This document shows, piece after piece, positions 61,101 to 64,000 of a DNA stretch of 64,000 bases (positions are counted from its first letter, which is position 1; each line of letters opens with the position of its first letter). A model generated the notes under the pieces. That model was not told where the DNA came from and did no database searches. It saw nothing but the letters and a program-made list of their open reading frames with translations. A program made the translations under genes and the position numbers. The DNA comes from Epithemia pelagica (Eukaryota > Bacillariophyta > Bacillariophyceae > Surirellales > Surirellaceae). The stretch is taken from assembly GCA_946965045.2 (NCBI GenBank), contig OX337240.1, positions 992,001 to 1,056,000 on the forward strand, written 5' to 3'.

Positions 61101-64000
61101 ATGACCGATTCCATGGAAGAAGAGCGAGAAGAAGAGGAACGATCTAAAGTAGTAAATGAGGTCCGGAAGAATGCTAGGACATTATTACGAGTCAACCAAA
61201 CCGACAACAGAAACACCAAGAGAAGGGCATCTCCCAGCAGTACCGAACCACCACCCTTACCACCCAGTGGATGGACTCGGTGCCATGTGTATTTACCAAA
61301 GAAACGTCGATTTTGTCGACAAACTCCTGTTCCCAATGACCCAAACTGCTATTGTGGAAATCATCAGCATTTGTCATCGTCCTTGTCCAAGGATCCAGTT
61401 GTAGTCGTAAACTACCATTGGTCCTCGGAGGGGATGTAGGATCCCTGCACGTGCCTATTTACTATAGCCCAATTTTTACTGTAGCTCATTTTTTTAGTTA
61501 GTGTATGTAAGTAAGATTGTATCAGAGCGATGGGCCAAAAACCAAAAAGTGAGCGGAAGAAACGAAACGCCACATCGAATAGAGAGTACGAAGCAGCCCA
61601 TACCAAACCAACAGCAACCAAACCATCCCCAAGAGACAGCGACCAAAGGGAAGCAACAACCAACCAGAACACAAGAGACAACACAGCAACCAAAGGGAAG
61701 CAACAACCACAACCAGCAACCACAGAAACAGCAACCAAAATGAAACAACAACCAACCCAAAGCACAGAGACAGATTTTGCAACCGAAGGCCAAAGAGTCA
61801 CAACAAGCAGAAGCACAGGGACAACAAGCAGAAGATGCAATAACCAACCAAAAAGCACAAGAGACAACACAGCAAACAAAGAGAGACCACAATAGGTAGA
61901 CCACAATAGGTGAAACAACAACCACAGGGAAACAACAACCAACCAAAAGCCCACGAGGCAACACAGCAACCCATCCAACACAACAATCAATGAGACAGCA
62001 ATCCAGGCAAAAGGAACCAACCACCAAAGAGAGACAGCCATCAAAGCAAGACAGGAACCAACCAAAAGAACAACACCGAAGCACCAAAACAAAACAACAA
62101 CCAACCAAAGCAAGGAAACAGCACCCAACCAATCACAACAACCAAATGAAGAGAGAGAGAGAGACATGGTGAGACATGCTTGAGAGGAAAGAAACAATCA
62201 AACATGAAGGAGAACTCAAAGAATGACACATACCTTGAAGGAAAGGAAGACAAGGAAGACGGACCAAAAGAGAAGCCACGACTCTCATCCAGGGTGCTAA
62301 AACAGATAGAGAACAACAATGTAAGTAAACAGATTGAAGAGAAGACAAGAGAAGAAACAAATAGGACTTACTTTGATTGATGGGTTGATGTTTTGTTGCT
62401 TCCATGGTCATTCCAACATTCCACACTAAATTTGATCGAACGAGGAAAAATGAGACCGAGAGAGGAATGAGAAACCTGCCACAGTACCGTGTGGCCCGTA
62501 GGCCACACGTAGAAGCAGTACATAACAAATGCGACCAGGGAATGCTCGCGCGCTAGAGGAAGATTTGAATTCAGACGTGCGTGACACATGACCCGGTCAC
62601 AAGTCATAAGCAATGACTGACGGTCGGTTGGGGTAGACACGATCAGTCTAATTAGCAACCATCTTCTTAAGTAACTCTGCCTAAGTGATTAGGAAAGTGC
62701 CTAAGTATCAGAATCTTACGGCTAAGTAGGTCTTTTTTATCGGATTGTTGTCGGCATGTGGAATGTCTAAGTACTACGATTACTTAGTCCCCTCCTCGGA
62801 CACAACGGAAGCGCACGACATCTGCTCCTCGTCGTGATTCTCGTCGGGGGCACTTCTCGGGGGCCTAACTCCTCGGCGGGCAATAGGTCCGAGGAGTGTA
62901 CTGCCCCGACAAATCCGCTATAAGCGGATTTGGGGCAGTACACTCCTCGGACCTATTGCCCTTCTCGGAGTTAGGCACCCTCGTCGTGCCTCCCTCCTCG
63001 TCTCACTCCTCGGAGCAGATGTAGAACTACGACAAGCATGGTATTTGTATACCAACCACCTCTACAACATCACCAACTTTACCGAAGCAACAACAGCAAC
63101 AACAACGAAAACGACCTCGTTGTCGGATTCCCTGTCCGGTAGATCCCACCCATTGGATCTTTGCAGATTCGGTCGAACGACATGTCCTCATTTGTCCCAA
63201 AACCAAACAGATTCAACAACAGCGGTTGTTGCCCTATTTTTGCCAAGATTGCAATACTGGCGGCCATGGCAACACCCCAACGAATACCCCAAACCAGCCG
63301 ACCAAGCCGCTTTCCTTGGCACACGCACAAACACTCGCCCTTGCTGTACTGGCCACGCATCAACGACTGTTTTCCAGCCAACAACAACAACAACAACGAG
63401 AACAACGGCGCACTTTGACGAATCGAGATGTACGCAAGCTGACCTTGGCCGATATCGAAAATGCCATCGAGTTGGAGGATTATTCTCTGGACAATCACCA
63501 GACCAACGACACTCGGGCAAGTAGTGCGGAGCAACAAACACCGCACGAGCCACAGAGAATTCGATTAGGGGGTGAGAAACACATGAGACAGCAACAAAGT
63601 CTCTTTGGTCATCTCAAACGGATCGACGTACCACCAAACAAGCCGAACCAACAGACAACCATTGTAGAGGTTGGAGCGGGACGAGGAATGATGGGTCTTG
63701 TGGCAGCAGCATTGCTTGCTGCAGAAGGCGCCAAGCCAAACTCATCCAAACCACCAATTAAAGCTTCTGTCGAGAATCCATCATTGGGTTCTTCACAGGA
63801 GGAGCAAGAAGAAGAACAACAACTAAAACATGAAGAACCACCAACAATGACAGCGGAAAGACCGTCGAAAACGCAATTGCTCATGATCGAACGAACCGGA
63901 TCACGTGGAAAAGCCGACAAGGCTTTTCGAAACATCAAAGATTCCTTTCATTCCATGGGAAATCTGCGAATGGACTTAGTTGACTGGCAACGTGTGGCCT
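61101..64000 (+). CDS. TRM13: tRNA:m4X modification enzyme TRM13, partial (runs off window)
   Basis: 2'-O-methyltransferase for position 4 of certain tRNA acceptor stems. Exon 1 (ATG 61101 to about 61430) has the CCCH TRM13 finger: CHVYLPKKRRFC and CYCGNH. After a ~1.6-kb intron or insertion, exon 2 (from about 63026) has a QQQQQQRKR run, the CHHC U11-48K-like finger (CPVDPTHWIFADSVERHVLIC), then the methyltransferase domain: VEVGAGRGMMGL (SAM motif I) and MIERTGSRGKADKAFRN, a family signature. The frame is open to the window end. Exact splice sites are uncertain; an acceptor ACGACAAG before 63029 keeps the frame. A Gln run at ~63380 and a Glu-rich insert (~63780) lengthen it relative to the usual enzyme. 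Confidence 0.88.
61440..62815. repeat. Low-complexity CAACCAAA-type sequence in the TRM13 intron
   Basis: From about 61590 to 62150 the plus strand is an imperfect array of AACCAACCAAAAG / ACAACCAAAGGGAAG units, almost free of T. The reverse strand gives long hydrophobic open frames (Cys/Leu/Val/Trp-rich) that are artefacts of the repeat. The rest has no recognised feature. Confidence 0.65.
62818..63022. repeat. Long GC-rich foldback in the TRM13 intron
   Basis: Nearly perfect hairpin centred at 62921 (loop ATA). AAATCCGCT/AGCGGATTT is the inner stem; GGGCAATAGGTCCGAGGAGT and its complement follow outside a 3-base bulge. Arms of ~57 bases are strongly matched, and weaker pairing continues to ACATCTGCTCC/GGAGCAGATGT. 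It is probably a foldback or miniature transposon. It ends just before the presumed splice acceptor. Confidence 0.85.

Noticed and set aside
61412-62197. Long hydrophobic reverse-strand open frames (Cys/Leu/Val/Trp-rich) that look like a membrane protein
   Set aside because: They are the complement of a CAACCAAA-type low-complexity array inside the TRM13 intron; several overlapping frames show the same artefact.

Overview
The window looks like a eukaryotic nuclear locus from a stramenopile, most likely a diatom. The reasons are the Copia-type polyproteins with DSHAD proteases and chromo-like inserts, short GT-AG introns (84 and 94 nt), a multi-repeat helicase-associated (HA) domain protein of a kind abundant in diatoms, and a TRM13-type tRNA methyltransferase. 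No rRNA, tRNA or CRISPR array was seen. Species is not determined.

Roughly three quarters of the window is transposable element. From left to right: Copia-1 (+, 1-6256, cut by the window edge); Copia-2 (-, 6690-15763, 5-bp target duplication TTTCC), which has lost most of gag and part of its reverse transcriptase and carries an unrelated spliced gene of an unnamed family (about 11246-15312); an APE-type LINE (+, 15794-23972) with a 16-bp target duplication, two overlapping ORFs and one in-frame TAG in ORF2; a short gene island (5-oxoprolinase fragment, a kinase-like gene at 25537-27429, weak ORFs); Copia-3 (-, 28480-38552, 778-bp LTRs nearly identical to each other), whose polyprotein contains a very large accessory region with hydrophobic segments; a two-exon HA-domain gene (38598-41420) whose 3' end was hit by Copia-3; a weak multi-exon gene (42233-43185); two inverted, related TIR elements (44250-45624 and 45696-46992); a third TIR element (47228-56497) whose TIR resembles that of the first and which contains a tyrosine-recombinase (DIRS/PAT-like) retrotransposon (47485-55596); a PIF/Harbinger-like non-autonomous element (57689-58823, TAA duplication); and two divergent cellular genes, a secreted protein (59216-60847) and TRM13 (from 61101, running off the window).

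The most unusual signals are: the spliced unnamed gene inside Copia-2; the ~1100-codon accessory region with membrane-like segments between Gag and protease of Copia-3; single in-frame stop codons between domains of three unrelated retroelements (Copia TGA, LINE TAG, DIRS TGA); candidate half-tRNA primer sites of the Copia elements; and the nesting of a very recent DIRS element in a small TIR family.
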